From NCBI GenBank assembly GCA_027353565.1, contig DAIEHO010000287.1, forward strand, positions 1-5,053: a stretch of DNA of 5,053 nt. Direction: 5' to 3'. Each line of letters begins with the position of its first letter. Positions within the stretch are counted from its first letter, which is position 1. This stretch comes from Propionibacteriaceae bacterium. GTDB lineage: Bacteria > Actinomycetota > Actinomycetes > Propionibacteriales > Propionibacteriaceae. The translations under genes were made by a program, and so were the position numbers. The notes under the pieces were generated by a model. That model searched no databases. It was not told the origin of the DNA and saw only the letters and a list, made by a program, of their open reading frames with translations. Positions 1-5,053 of this stretch are shown here, piece by piece.

Positions 1-682
1 GGCGCGCGGCTACACCCTTGTTCTCACGATGCCCGAGTCGATGTCGAAGGAACGGCGAGCTCTGCTCAGGGCGTTCGGCGCGGAGCTGATCCTCACACCG
101 GCCTCCGAGGGGATGAAGGGTGCTGTCGCCCGCGCGGAGGCAGTGGCGGCCGAGCGGCCGGGCGCGATCCTCGCCCGCCAGTTCGAGAACCCGGCCAACC
201 CCAGGATCCACTACGAGACGACGGGGCCGGAGATCTGGAGGGCGACCGACGGTACGGTCGACATCTTCGTCTCCGGCATCGGTACGGGCGGCACGATCAC
301 CGGCGCCGGCCGCTACCTCAAGGAGCAGAACCCGGAGATCAGGGTGGTCGCGGTCGAGCCGGCAGAGTCGCCACTGCTGTCGGGCGGCAACCCCGGTCCG
401 CACAAGATCCAGGGCATGGGCGCGAACTTCATCCCTGAGGTGCTCGACAGGAGCGTGTACGACGAGGTCATCACCGTCAACGCCGACGAGGCGGTCGCGG
501 TGGCCCGGGACATGGCGACCAAGGAAGGCATCATGGCGGGCATCTCCTCCGGTGCCATCCTCAAGGCCGCCCTCGACCTCGCCGCACGTCCCGAGAACGC
601 CGGCAAGACCATCGTCGCCATCACCTGCGACTTCGGCGAGCGCTACCTCTCGACCGTGCTCTTCGAGGGACTGGTCGACTGA
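1..682 (+). CDS. cysK: Cysteine synthase A (O-acetylserine sulfhydrylase), 5'-truncated by window edge
   Basis: PLP enzyme of the last step of cysteine synthesis: O-acetylserine plus sulfide gives cysteine and acetate, in the cytoplasm. The frame is open from base 2, so the ATG at 29 is internal. About 226 residues are visible out of the roughly 310 usual for the family. Recognisable blocks, counted from base 2, are the [20 protein letters not shown] stretch (60-79), the glycine-rich PLP phosphate loop [10 protein letters not shown] (92-101), [15 protein letters not shown] (135-149), [11 protein letters not shown] with the serine that usually contacts the pyridine nitrogen (180-190), and the C-terminal [14 protein letters not shown] (211-224). 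The PLP lysine and the substrate-binding TSGNTG loop must lie upstream, outside the window. It converges with the MFS gene and no partner such as cysE is visible. Cystathionine beta-synthase-like paralogues are less likely because the C-terminus ends where CysK does and has no CBS domains. Confidence 0.93.
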   Translation, partial: ARGYTLVLTMPESMSKERRALLRAFGAELILTPASEGMKGAVARAEAVAAERPGAILARQFENPANPRIHYETTGPEIWRATDGTVDIFVSGIGTGGTITGAGRYLKEQNPEIRVVAVEPAESPLLSGGNPGPHKIQGMGANFIPEVLDRSVYDEVITVNADEAVAVARDMATKEGIMAGISSGAILKAALDLAARPENAGKTIVAITCDFGERYLSTVLFEGLVD

Positions 683-695
683 GGTCAGCTGCTGA

Positions 696-781
696 TGGGC
701 CAGGTTCTCTCCCGGATGGGGCTAGGTTCTCTCCCCGATTGGCCAGGTTCTCTCCCGGATTGGCCAGGTTCTCTCCTCGAG
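696..781. repeat. Four imperfect 21-22-bp tandem repeats between convergent genes
   Basis: The core GGCCAGGTTCTCTCCCGGAT recurs head to tail. The units are about 696-717, 718-739, 740-760 and 761-781. Unit 1 and unit 3 share the full 20-base core. Unit 2 has CTAGG in place of CCAGG and CCCCGAT in place of CCCGGAT. Unit 4 decays after GGTTCTCTCC. On the minus strand the motif reads GGGAGAGAACCTGGCC. The array fills nearly the whole gap between the cysK stop and the MFS stop. I see no internal dyad, so it is not a stem-loop terminator. Short iterated motifs of this size occur at the ends of some insertion sequences (for example the IS21 family) and as protein-binding iterons. No transposase is present, so an IS remnant is only a possibility. 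Confidence 0.8.
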
Positions 782-782
782 C

Positions 783-1985
783 TCAGCTGGCGGGGGCGAG
801 GTCGTCGTCGACATAGCCGGGGCGGGCGATGGCGAGGCCGCCGAGGAGCAGCAGGACCGCGGACCCTGCCACGAGCATCAGCGGCACTGCCCAGCCCCCG
901 GTGACCTCGTGGATGATGCCGACTCCCAAGGGGCCCATGCCGGAGAAGATGTAGCCGACGGACTGAGTCAGCCCGGACAGTCCGCCTGTCACGTGCGGGT
1001 CGCGCGTACGTGCCGTGATGAGCGCCAGCGCCATGGGGAACGAGAACCCGGCCACGCCGAGGAGCGTCACCCACAGCACGGGCGACCACAGGGGAGCGAG
1101 CCACAGCCCCCCGAAGCCGGCGGCGAGCAGGACCGAGAAGACCACCACGTAAGGCCTCAGGTCGCGCGACCTCGCGACGAGGATCGGCATGAGGAGTGCG
1201 GCGGGGAAGCCGAGGGCCGAGTAGTACGAGATCAGCAGGCTGGCCGACGAAGCCGACACGCCCGCGTCGCGGAGGATCTGCGCGAGCCATCCGAAGCACA
1301 CGTACGCCTGCATCGACTGGATGCCGAAGAACAGCGCGAGCCCGAGCGCGCGACGCGACCTGACGACGGACAGGATGCTGCTCCGCGGCCCGAGAGAGAG
1401 GCCGGTCGTACGCCGTTCACGAACCGTCAGCACGACCCACGGAACGACGGCCGCCGCGGAGACAACCCCCCAGACGGCGAGCGCGCTGCGCCACCCGCTC
1501 GCGCTGGTGAGGAAGAGCGGTGTCACGAGACCCGGCACCGTGGCGCCGGTGCTCAGCCCCAGCACGTACACGATCATCAGCCCGGACTGTCGCCGTGGGT
1601 AGAACCGCTTGATGAAGACCGGTACGAGGATGTTGCCCATCCCCGCGCCGAGGAGCGCGAGCACCGACAGGGACAGGAACGCGGCCTGGTTGGTGACGAA
1701 CGAACGGGCGATCAGGCCGAGGGCGGCCGCAGCCGCGCCGAGGGTCAGCGCCCCAGCCGTACCCAGCTTGTTCGACAGCGTGACCGCTGTCGCACCCGCG
1801 ACCGCGAAGCAGAACCCCGGGAGGGCGGTGAGAGCGCCTGCCGTCGCTGCCGACAGACCCAGGTCGTGGGTGATCTCCGCCAGCACCGGTCCCACGGACG
1901 TTGCCCCAGGGCGGAGGATGACCGCGATCGCGGCCACGGCGGCCGCGCCGAACCACGCGAACCGTGTCGCCCTGGGAATCCTCAC
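783..1985 (-). CDS. MFS transporter, CynX/NimT (cyanate/nitroimidazole transporter-like) branch
   Basis: Predicted 400-residue inner-membrane protein of the major facilitator superfamily. Twelve hydrophobic segments can be picked out, roughly at residues 10-26, 46-68, 76-93, 103-125, 134-157, 165-187, 213-236, 247-268, 277-299, 302-325, 337-358 and 365-387. A polar loop at about 188-212 splits the two six-helix halves. The N-terminal RPGATSVGPVL and DLGLSAATAGALTALP, the VPVFIKRFYPRR loop (121-132), and FFGIQSMQAYVCFGWLAQIL opening the second half resemble CynX/YeaN-type carriers. The substrate cannot be assigned. Despite the family name there is no cyanase or nitrate gene nearby. The GTG start at 1985-1983 is supported by a GGAGG eight bases upstream. 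The gene is transcribed away from the Roadblock operon and its 3' end abuts the tandem repeats. Family call is firm; substrate unknown. Confidence 0.9.
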   Translation of the reverse strand: MRIPRATRFAWFGAAAVAAIAVILRPGATSVGPVLAEITHDLGLSAATAGALTALPGFCFAVAGATAVTLSNKLGTAGALTLGAAAAALGLIARSFVTNQAAFLSLSVLALLGAGMGNILVPVFIKRFYPRRQSGLMIVYVLGLSTGATVPGLVTPLFLTSASGWRSALAVWGVVSAAAVVPWVVLTVRERRTTGLSLGPRSSILSVVRSRRALGLALFFGIQSMQAYVCFGWLAQILRDAGVSASSASLLISYYSALGFPAALLMPILVARSRDLRPYVVVFSVLLAAGFGGLWLAPLWSPVLWVTLLGVAGFSFPMALALITARTRDPHVTGGLSGLTQSVGYIFSGMGPLGVGIIHEVTGGWAVPLMLVAGSAVLLLLGGLAIARPGYVDDDLAPAS

Positions 1986-1993
1986 CGAAGGAT

Positions 1994-1998
1994 CCTCC
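1994..1998 (-). promoter_or_regulatory. Shine-Dalgarno site fixing the GTG start of the MFS gene
   Basis: GGAGG on the minus strand, with eight bases before the GTG at 1985-1983. It overlaps the 8-bp perfect palindrome AGGATCCT at 1989-1996, which could slightly affect access to the site in the mRNA. That effect is speculative. Confidence 0.7.
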
Positions 1999-2020
1999 CA
2001 GATCGTCCTCGGATGCTCGG

Positions 2021-2034
2021 CCGCTGATCATCGG
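2021..2034. promoter_or_regulatory. Near-palindrome in divergent intergenic region, candidate operator
   Basis: CCGCTGATCATCGG is a 14-bp inverted repeat built on a perfect TGATCA centre with CCG/CGG arms and one mismatched pair. It lies about 36 bases upstream of the MFS start and about 130 bases upstream of the Roadblock start, so it is better placed to act on the transporter. No regulator gene sits next to it. A palindrome this short can arise by chance, so the call is tentative. Confidence 0.25.
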
Positions 2035-2117
2035 GGGCCGGGAAGCGACGGCGGTCGTGGAGGTCCGGGCGAGATTTGAGAGCTGCCATCCACTCGGTCG
2101 CCTCCTGAGGGACGTCC

Positions 2118-2123
2118 TATATT
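2118..2123 (+). promoter_or_regulatory. Probable -10 box of the Roadblock-PAS-SBP operon
   Basis: TATATT matches the sigma-70 type -10 consensus at five of six positions and is a rare AT-rich island in this GC-rich DNA. Transcription would start near 2130, leaving a leader of about 35 bases with a GAGGAG ribosome site before the ATG at 2164. No good TTGACA-like -35 is seen 16-18 bases upstream. The promoter may therefore depend on an activator or another sigma factor. Confidence 0.5.
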
Positions 2124-2163
2124 CAGCTCGCCGATCCACTCCGTCGACGAGGAGCCCCACCAG

Positions 2164-2532
2164 ATGTCACGCAACGAACAGATCCTCTTCATTTTGCAGG
2201 GCCTTGTGGGACGGTCACAGGATGTCGAGGGCGCCATGCTCGTCACACTCGACGGCCTCCCCCTGGCTTCCGCTCTGCCGCAGGGTGCCGACGAGGACCG
2301 GGTCGCGGCCATGGCCGCCGCCGCGCTCTCCATGGGCGCGCGGACGACCAACGAGCTGCGTCGCGGGTCTCTGGAGCAGGTGCTCGTCAAGGGCGACGCC
2401 GGCTACGTCGTCATCATCGCCGCCGGCAAGGACACCGTCCTCGCCGCGATCTCCACCGGTGATGCCAAGCTCGGCATGATCCTGTACGAGATGAAGCTCG
2501 CCGCCCGCGACCTCGCCCGCGAGCTCGGGTGA
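2164..2532 (+). CDS. Roadblock/LC7 (MglB-like) domain protein
   Basis: A 122-residue cytosolic protein that is essentially one Roadblock/LC7 domain. It has an N-terminal helix (RNEQILFILQGLVGRSQDVEGAMLV, about 3-27), the hairpin LVTLDGLPLASALP (26-39), a long alanine-rich helix (about 45-66), the strands LEQVLVKGDAGYVVIIAAGKDTVLAAIS (70-97), and a final helix (about 100-120). Such proteins usually dimerise and act as GTPase-activating partners or scaffolds for Ras-like GTPases, as MglB does for MglA, or within actinobacterial conservons beside a histidine kinase, a DUF742 protein and a GTPase. None of those partners is present here. The start ATG has GAGGAG (2149-2154) nine bases upstream. 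The stop overlaps the GTG of the PAS gene by four bases, indicating co-translation. First gene of the operon. Domain assignment is firm, role unknown. Confidence 0.9.
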   Translation: MSRNEQILFILQGLVGRSQDVEGAMLVTLDGLPLASALPQGADEDRVAAMAAAALSMGARTTNELRRGSLEQVLVKGDAGYVVIIAAGKDTVLAAISTGDAKLGMILYEMKLAARDLARELG

Positions 2533-3029
2533 GCCAGATGCGGGACATGCGCCCCGAGGACGTTCGTGGCGAGTGGCGCGAGTACCACTGGACGTACTTC
2601 GACGGGACGACCCGTCGTCTCCTCGTCACAGACGTGGAGACCAGGTTCCCGACGGGCGAGCTCATCGTGTCCCAGACGGACGCGGCGGGACTCATCACGA
2701 TGTGCAACGAGGCGTTCGTCCACATGTCAGGCTTCAGCCGCAGCGAGATGTTGGGCGCCCCGCACTCCATCCTCCGTCACCCCGACATGCCGAAGGCCGC
2801 GTTCGCCGACCTGTGGAACACGGTCGTGATGGGCAGGCGCTGGAGCGGCTACGTGAAGAACCTCCGCCGCGATGGTGGCTACTACTGGGTGTACGCCACC
2901 GTCATCCCCAAGATCGTCGACGGCTTGGTCGTGGGGCACACCTCGGTCCGGCGGGAGCCGAGCCGTGACAAGGTCGAAGAGCTGATCGACGTGTACGCCA
3001 CGATGTGCGCGGAGGAGGGTCTGACATGA
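2529..3029 (+). CDS. Single-domain PAS protein, Aer-like (probable FAD-binding redox sensor)
   Basis: A 166-residue soluble protein with one PAS domain (about 45-145) and no kinase, HAMP, methyl-accepting, GGDEF or DNA-binding domain. The core closely follows the PAS domain of the E. coli aerotaxis receptor Aer: CNEAFVHMSGFSRSEMLGAPHSILRHPDMPKAAFADLW, then WSGYVKNLRRDGGYYWV. Residues N60, R83, H84, D86, W105 and N111 correspond to Aer N34, R57, H58, D60, W79 and N85 with a constant offset of 26, so the alignment is ungapped there. Several of these affect FAD binding or signalling in Aer. Flavin binding and redox sensing here are inferred. About 40 N-terminal residues, including GEWREYHWTYFDG, precede the PAS fold. 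The GTG start overlaps the Roadblock stop (GTGA). An ATG at 2538 is an alternative start three codons in. The stop overlaps the next gene's ATG. Output must come through a partner protein. Confidence 0.9.
   Translation: MSQMRDMRPEDVRGEWREYHWTYFDGTTRRLLVTDVETRFPTGELIVSQTDAAGLITMCNEAFVHMSGFSRSEMLGAPHSILRHPDMPKAAFADLWNTVVMGRRWSGYVKNLRRDGGYYWVYATVIPKIVDGLVVGHTSVRREPSRDKVEELIDVYATMCAEEGLT
3011..3017 (+). promoter_or_regulatory. Shine-Dalgarno site selecting the ATG at 3026
   Basis: GGAGGAG, with eight bases before the ATG at 3026, lies inside the 3' end of the PAS gene. It selects this ATG over the in-frame upstream ATG at 3005, whose seven extra codons contain this site itself and which has no comparable site of its own. 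Confidence 0.75.
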
Positions 3030-3778
3030 CCAGGCAGCTCGCGATCTCACCCGACGTCAACGTCCGCAACATCACCGACTGGTTCATCCTCAACACCAAG
3101 GTGCAGCGCATGACCGGCGAGGCGTTCCATGCGACCGTGTACACCGACTTCGCCGACCTCCACCAGGCGTACGCCAACCATCAGGCGGACCTCGTGTTCG
3201 CCAACGCGGCCGACACCGCCCTGCTCGTCCGCGACCACGGGTACCTTCCGATCGCGGCGCCGTCCGGCGTGTCCAAGGAGGCGTCGGTCGTCGTGTCGGC
3301 GGACGGGCCCGTCCACACGCTCGCGGACCTGCCCTCGCACCTCACCGTGGCGTCGACCGATGCTCCGGACGTCGAGCGGATCTGCCGGATCCTGTTGGAG
3401 CCCGCGAACCTGGGACCGGCAGACCTCGAGCTGCAGGTCAAGCCGAACCCCGTACTCGTGGCGAAGGCGGTCATGCGCGACGAGGTCCAGGTGGGCTTCC
3501 TCCCCCAGGACGCGTACGACGACCTGTCGGCCATGGTCAAGCAGCAGCTCCGCGTCATCACTGCGAGCAGGATCTACGTCGTACGGAACTCGTTCCTCGC
3601 CAGCCCGGCGATCGCCGGCAGCATCGAGGCGATCTGGGCCGGCCTCGAGTCCATGAGCTCCGATCCCGAGGCGGCCGAGCTCCTTGCCGGCCTGGGTGCC
3701 CCGAACGGCTGGGAACGCCTCTCCATGGACGACACGCGCTTCATGATCGACCTCATGGACGCGCTCTCGCAGGGGTAG
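3026..3778 (+). CDS. PhnD/SsuA-type substrate-binding-fold protein without signal peptide
   Basis: A 250-residue protein resembling phosphonate/phosphite-type solute-binding proteins (PhnD-like, type 2 periplasmic binding fold). Visible features are the opening strand LAISPDVNVRNITDWFILN (5-23), YTDFADLHQAYANHQADLVFANAADTALLVRD (39-70), which matches the family's 'quantity of ligand sites' segment, a hinge and second lobe beginning about HTLADLPSHLTVASTDAPDVERI (97-119), NPVLVAKAVMRDEVQVGFLPQDAYDD (141-166), and a return strand VITASRIYVVRNSFLAS (177-193). Unlike ABC-transporter binding proteins it has no signal peptide, lipobox cysteine or TM segment, and no permease or ATPase gene is adjacent. 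It is therefore probably a cytosolic ligand sensor rather than a transport protein. The ATG overlaps the PAS stop (ATGA) and has a strong ribosome site. Third gene of the operon. The fold call is good; ligand unknown. Confidence 0.8.
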   Translation: MTRQLAISPDVNVRNITDWFILNTKVQRMTGEAFHATVYTDFADLHQAYANHQADLVFANAADTALLVRDHGYLPIAAPSGVSKEASVVVSADGPVHTLADLPSHLTVASTDAPDVERICRILLEPANLGPADLELQVKPNPVLVAKAVMRDEVQVGFLPQDAYDDLSAMVKQQLRVITASRIYVVRNSFLASPAIAGSIEAIWAGLESMSSDPEAAELLAGLGAPNGWERLSMDDTRFMIDLMDALSQG

Positions 3779-3824
3779 GCCCCGCGTGCCGGCCCGTGAC
3801 CGGCCCGAGCGGCTCGACGCCCGA

Positions 3825-3830
3825 TAGCCT
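3825..3830 (+). promoter_or_regulatory. Probable -10 box of pheA, leaderless transcript
   Basis: TAGCCT fits the actinobacterial TANNNT -10 pattern and ends six bases before the GTG at 3837. Transcription would then start at or next to the start codon. This agrees with the absence of any Shine-Dalgarno sequence there. No clear -35 is visible. It would give pheA a promoter separate from the upstream operon. Confidence 0.4.
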
Positions 3831-3836
3831 GAGCGG

Positions 3837-4742
3837 GTGCTCGGATACTTCGGCCCTGAGGGGACGTTCACGCATCAGGCGCTGCTGTCGTTGCAGCTGG
3901 ACGAGGACGCGACGCCGTTCCCGTCCGTCGCGGCCACCCTGGATGCCGTACGAGACGGCTCCGTACGTGCCGGTCTCGTGCCGATCGAGAACTCCGTCGA
4001 GGGCGGCGTCTCCGCGACGCTCGACAACCTCGCCGCCGGCAAGCCGCTCGTGATCACCGGAGAGGTCCTGCTCAGCGTGCAGTTCGGGCTCTACGGGCGC
4101 CCGGGTACGCAGCTTGCGGAGGTACGGCGCGTCGTCACGCACCCGCACGCGGCCGCACAGGTCCGTACGTGGCTCGCCACCCATCTGCCCAGTGCCACCG
4201 TGACGGAGCGCGGGTCGACCGCGGGTGCCGCCAAGGAGGTCGCGAGCCCGGACTCGGCGTTCGACGCGGCGGTGTGCGCGCCGGTGGCGGGAGACATGTA
4301 CTCCCTCACGCCGCTCGCCTCGGACATCGCCGACAACCCCGACGCCGTGACCCGCTTCATCCTCGTGGGACGTCCCGCGGCACCTGCCGACCGTACGGGG
4401 CATGACAAGACCAGCCTGGTCGCGTACATGCGCGAGGACCGCTCGGGCGCCCTGCTGGAGATCCTCGAGCAGTTCGCGTCCCGCGGGGTGAACCTCTGCC
4501 GCATCGAGTCGCGCCCCACCAAGGAGCGGATGGGTTCGTACTGCTTCGCGATCGACGCCGAGGGCCACCTGTCCGACGCTCGCATGGCCGAGGCGCTCAT
4601 GGGCCTCCACCGGATCTGCAAGCGCGTCGACTTCCTCGGCTCGTACCCGCGGGCCGACAAGGTCGAACCCACCGTCGAGAGGGGCTTCCGCGAGTCCGAC
4701 TACGAGAAGGCCGCCGCCTGGCTTCGGGGGCTCGTCGGCTGA
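3837..4742 (+). CDS. pheA: Prephenate dehydratase, monofunctional, with ACT domain
   Basis: A 301-residue cytosolic enzyme that converts prephenate to phenylpyruvate, the committed step to phenylalanine. The catalytic PDT domain spans about 1-180, with GPEGTF (6-11), VPIENSVEGGV (48-58), the THPHAAAQ block (101-108), GSTAGAA (126-132), and the catalytic TRF motif in DNPDAVTRFILVG (166-178). The ACT regulatory domain, about 192-270, carries GALLEIL (204-210) and IESRP (223-227), the motifs that bind phenylalanine in this family, so feedback inhibition by phenylalanine is expected. There is no chorismate mutase domain, so it is the stand-alone actinobacterial type rather than the fused E. coli type. 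The GTG at 3837 is the natural start, since the family begins almost directly with YFGPEGTF. It lies 58 bases after the SBP-like gene and converges with the MocR-like gene. Confidence 0.95.
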   Translation: MLGYFGPEGTFTHQALLSLQLDEDATPFPSVAATLDAVRDGSVRAGLVPIENSVEGGVSATLDNLAAGKPLVITGEVLLSVQFGLYGRPGTQLAEVRRVVTHPHAAAQVRTWLATHLPSATVTERGSTAGAAKEVASPDSAFDAAVCAPVAGDMYSLTPLASDIADNPDAVTRFILVGRPAAPADRTGHDKTSLVAYMREDRSGALLEILEQFASRGVNLCRIESRPTKERMGSYCFAIDAEGHLSDARMAEALMGLHRICKRVDFLGSYPRADKVEPTVERGFRESDYEKAAAWLRGLVG

Positions 4743-5053
4743 GCCCGCTCGGTTCAGTGCTGTCGGATGGCAGCGGCCGGCCGGGACAGGCGGCCGGGAT
4801 CCGCTCGGCGTCGATACGACCGAAGCCCAGCACGAGACCCGGCCGCGGCTCTCCCCCTACGTAGCGGGTCGACAGGGGCTCGACGCCGACCCCCGGCGAT
4901 GCCGCAGCCGCGCAGACCGTGCGGTCGTCGGCGGCCGGGTCGCGGAAGCCGGTTGTGATGCGGAGGCCTGCGGTGGACGGTACGACCTGGAGCTCGTCCA
5001 CGTCGGCGAGCGCGGCGAGGAGAGGTGATGCTCTGGTCCCTGGCAGTCGCCGC
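4597..5053 (-). CDS. MocR/GntR-type regulator, C-terminal aminotransferase-like domain (partial, probable frameshift near the end)
   Basis: The frame enters from the right edge (first full codon 5052-5050). It reads SPLLAALADVDELQVVPSTAGLRITTGF, then GVGVEPLSTRYVGGEPRPGLVLGFGRIDAERIP. This matches the end of the fold-type I aminotransferase domain of MocR-family (PdxR-like) transcription factors, where GV.V.PLS..Y.GG..R.GL.LG.G is typical. The N-terminal winged-helix domain and the PLP lysine lie outside the window. After IPA (about 4792) the literal frame becomes Arg/Pro/Ser-rich and runs on antisense through the last 146 bases of pheA to a stop at 4597. In the neighbouring frame the sequence from about 4789 reads LSRPAAAIRQH and stops at 4754, which looks like the normal family ending. 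The real coding end is therefore probably near 4754, with one base missing around 4791. A plain class I/II aminotransferase is a less likely alternative. Confidence 0.72.
   Translation of the reverse strand, partial: RRLPGTRASPLLAALADVDELQVVPSTAGLRITTGFRDPAADDRTVCAAAASPGVGVEPLSTRYVGGEPRPGLVLGFGRIDAERIPAACPGRPLPSDSTEPSGLSRRAPEARRRPSRSRTRGSPSRRWVRPCRPAGTSRGSRRACRSGGGP

Noticed and set aside
696..781. Tandem repeats as a CRISPR array
   Set aside because: Units abut directly with no unique spacers, and no cas gene is near.
909..2027. Long plus-strand open frame antisense to the MFS gene
   Set aside because: Its translation is dominated by Arg, Glu, Gly and Pro with no recognisable fold. It is what high-GC third-position bias produces opposite a real gene.
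3005..3025. Upstream ATG at 3005 as the start of the SBP-like protein
   Set aside because: It would overlap the PAS gene by 25 bases and place the strong GGAGGAG site inside the coding region. The added MRGGGSD is not a signal sequence.
3788..3804. GCCGG / CCGGC inverted repeat after the SBP-like gene as a terminator
   Set aside because: The stem is only five pairs with a seven-base loop and no T-run. The same stretch is explained equally well by the 8-bp direct repeat CCGGCCCG.
3047..3871. Long minus-strand open frame opposite the SBP-like gene
   Set aside because: Arg/Val/Gly-rich with no family resemblance, while the plus strand carries a clear fold and a good ribosome site.
3753..4610. 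Long minus-strand open frame opposite pheA
   Set aside because: It lies fully antisense to an unmistakable prephenate dehydratase and has no recognisable domain.
4771..4797. GC-rich CGGCCG-type inverted repeats after pheA as a bidirectional terminator
   Set aside because: The pairing is short and ambiguous, with no T-run on either side, and the stretch lies in the coding end of the MocR-like gene.

Overview
The window is GC-rich, uses GTG starts freely, and is packed with short gaps. This points to a high-GC actinobacterium. Frequent GTACG words and a prephenate dehydratase that looks leaderless also fit that group, perhaps a Nocardioides-like lineage. The genus is a guess. Nothing here suggests a phage or plasmid.

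Layout from left to right: (1) the 3' two-thirds of a plus-strand cysteine synthase gene, cysK, cut by the left edge. (2) A 100-bp gap between convergent genes, filled by about four imperfect 21-22-bp tandem repeats. (3) A minus-strand 12-TM transporter of the CynX/NimT-type MFS branch. (4) A divergent intergenic region of about 180 bp, with a TATATT -10 box and a 14-bp near-palindrome. (5) A tight plus-strand three-gene operon: a Roadblock/LC7 protein, a single-domain PAS protein of the Aer flavin-binding type, and a PhnD-like substrate-binding-fold protein with no signal peptide. Each junction is a 4-nt stop/start overlap. (6) Prephenate dehydratase, pheA, with its own likely leaderless promoter. 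(7) Convergent to pheA, the C-terminal part of a minus-strand MocR/GntR-type aminotransferase-domain regulator. Its reading frame seems to slip near the end and runs antisense into pheA.

The genes at both ends are housekeeping or common accessory genes. The three-gene operon is the part that may be a little-described system. A probable redox- or flavin-sensing PAS protein and an apparently cytosolic ligand-binding protein are translationally coupled to a Roadblock protein. The small GTPase, histidine kinase and ABC transporter genes that usually accompany such parts are absent here. A cytoplasmic sensing module is a reasonable inference, but its output cannot be read from this window.
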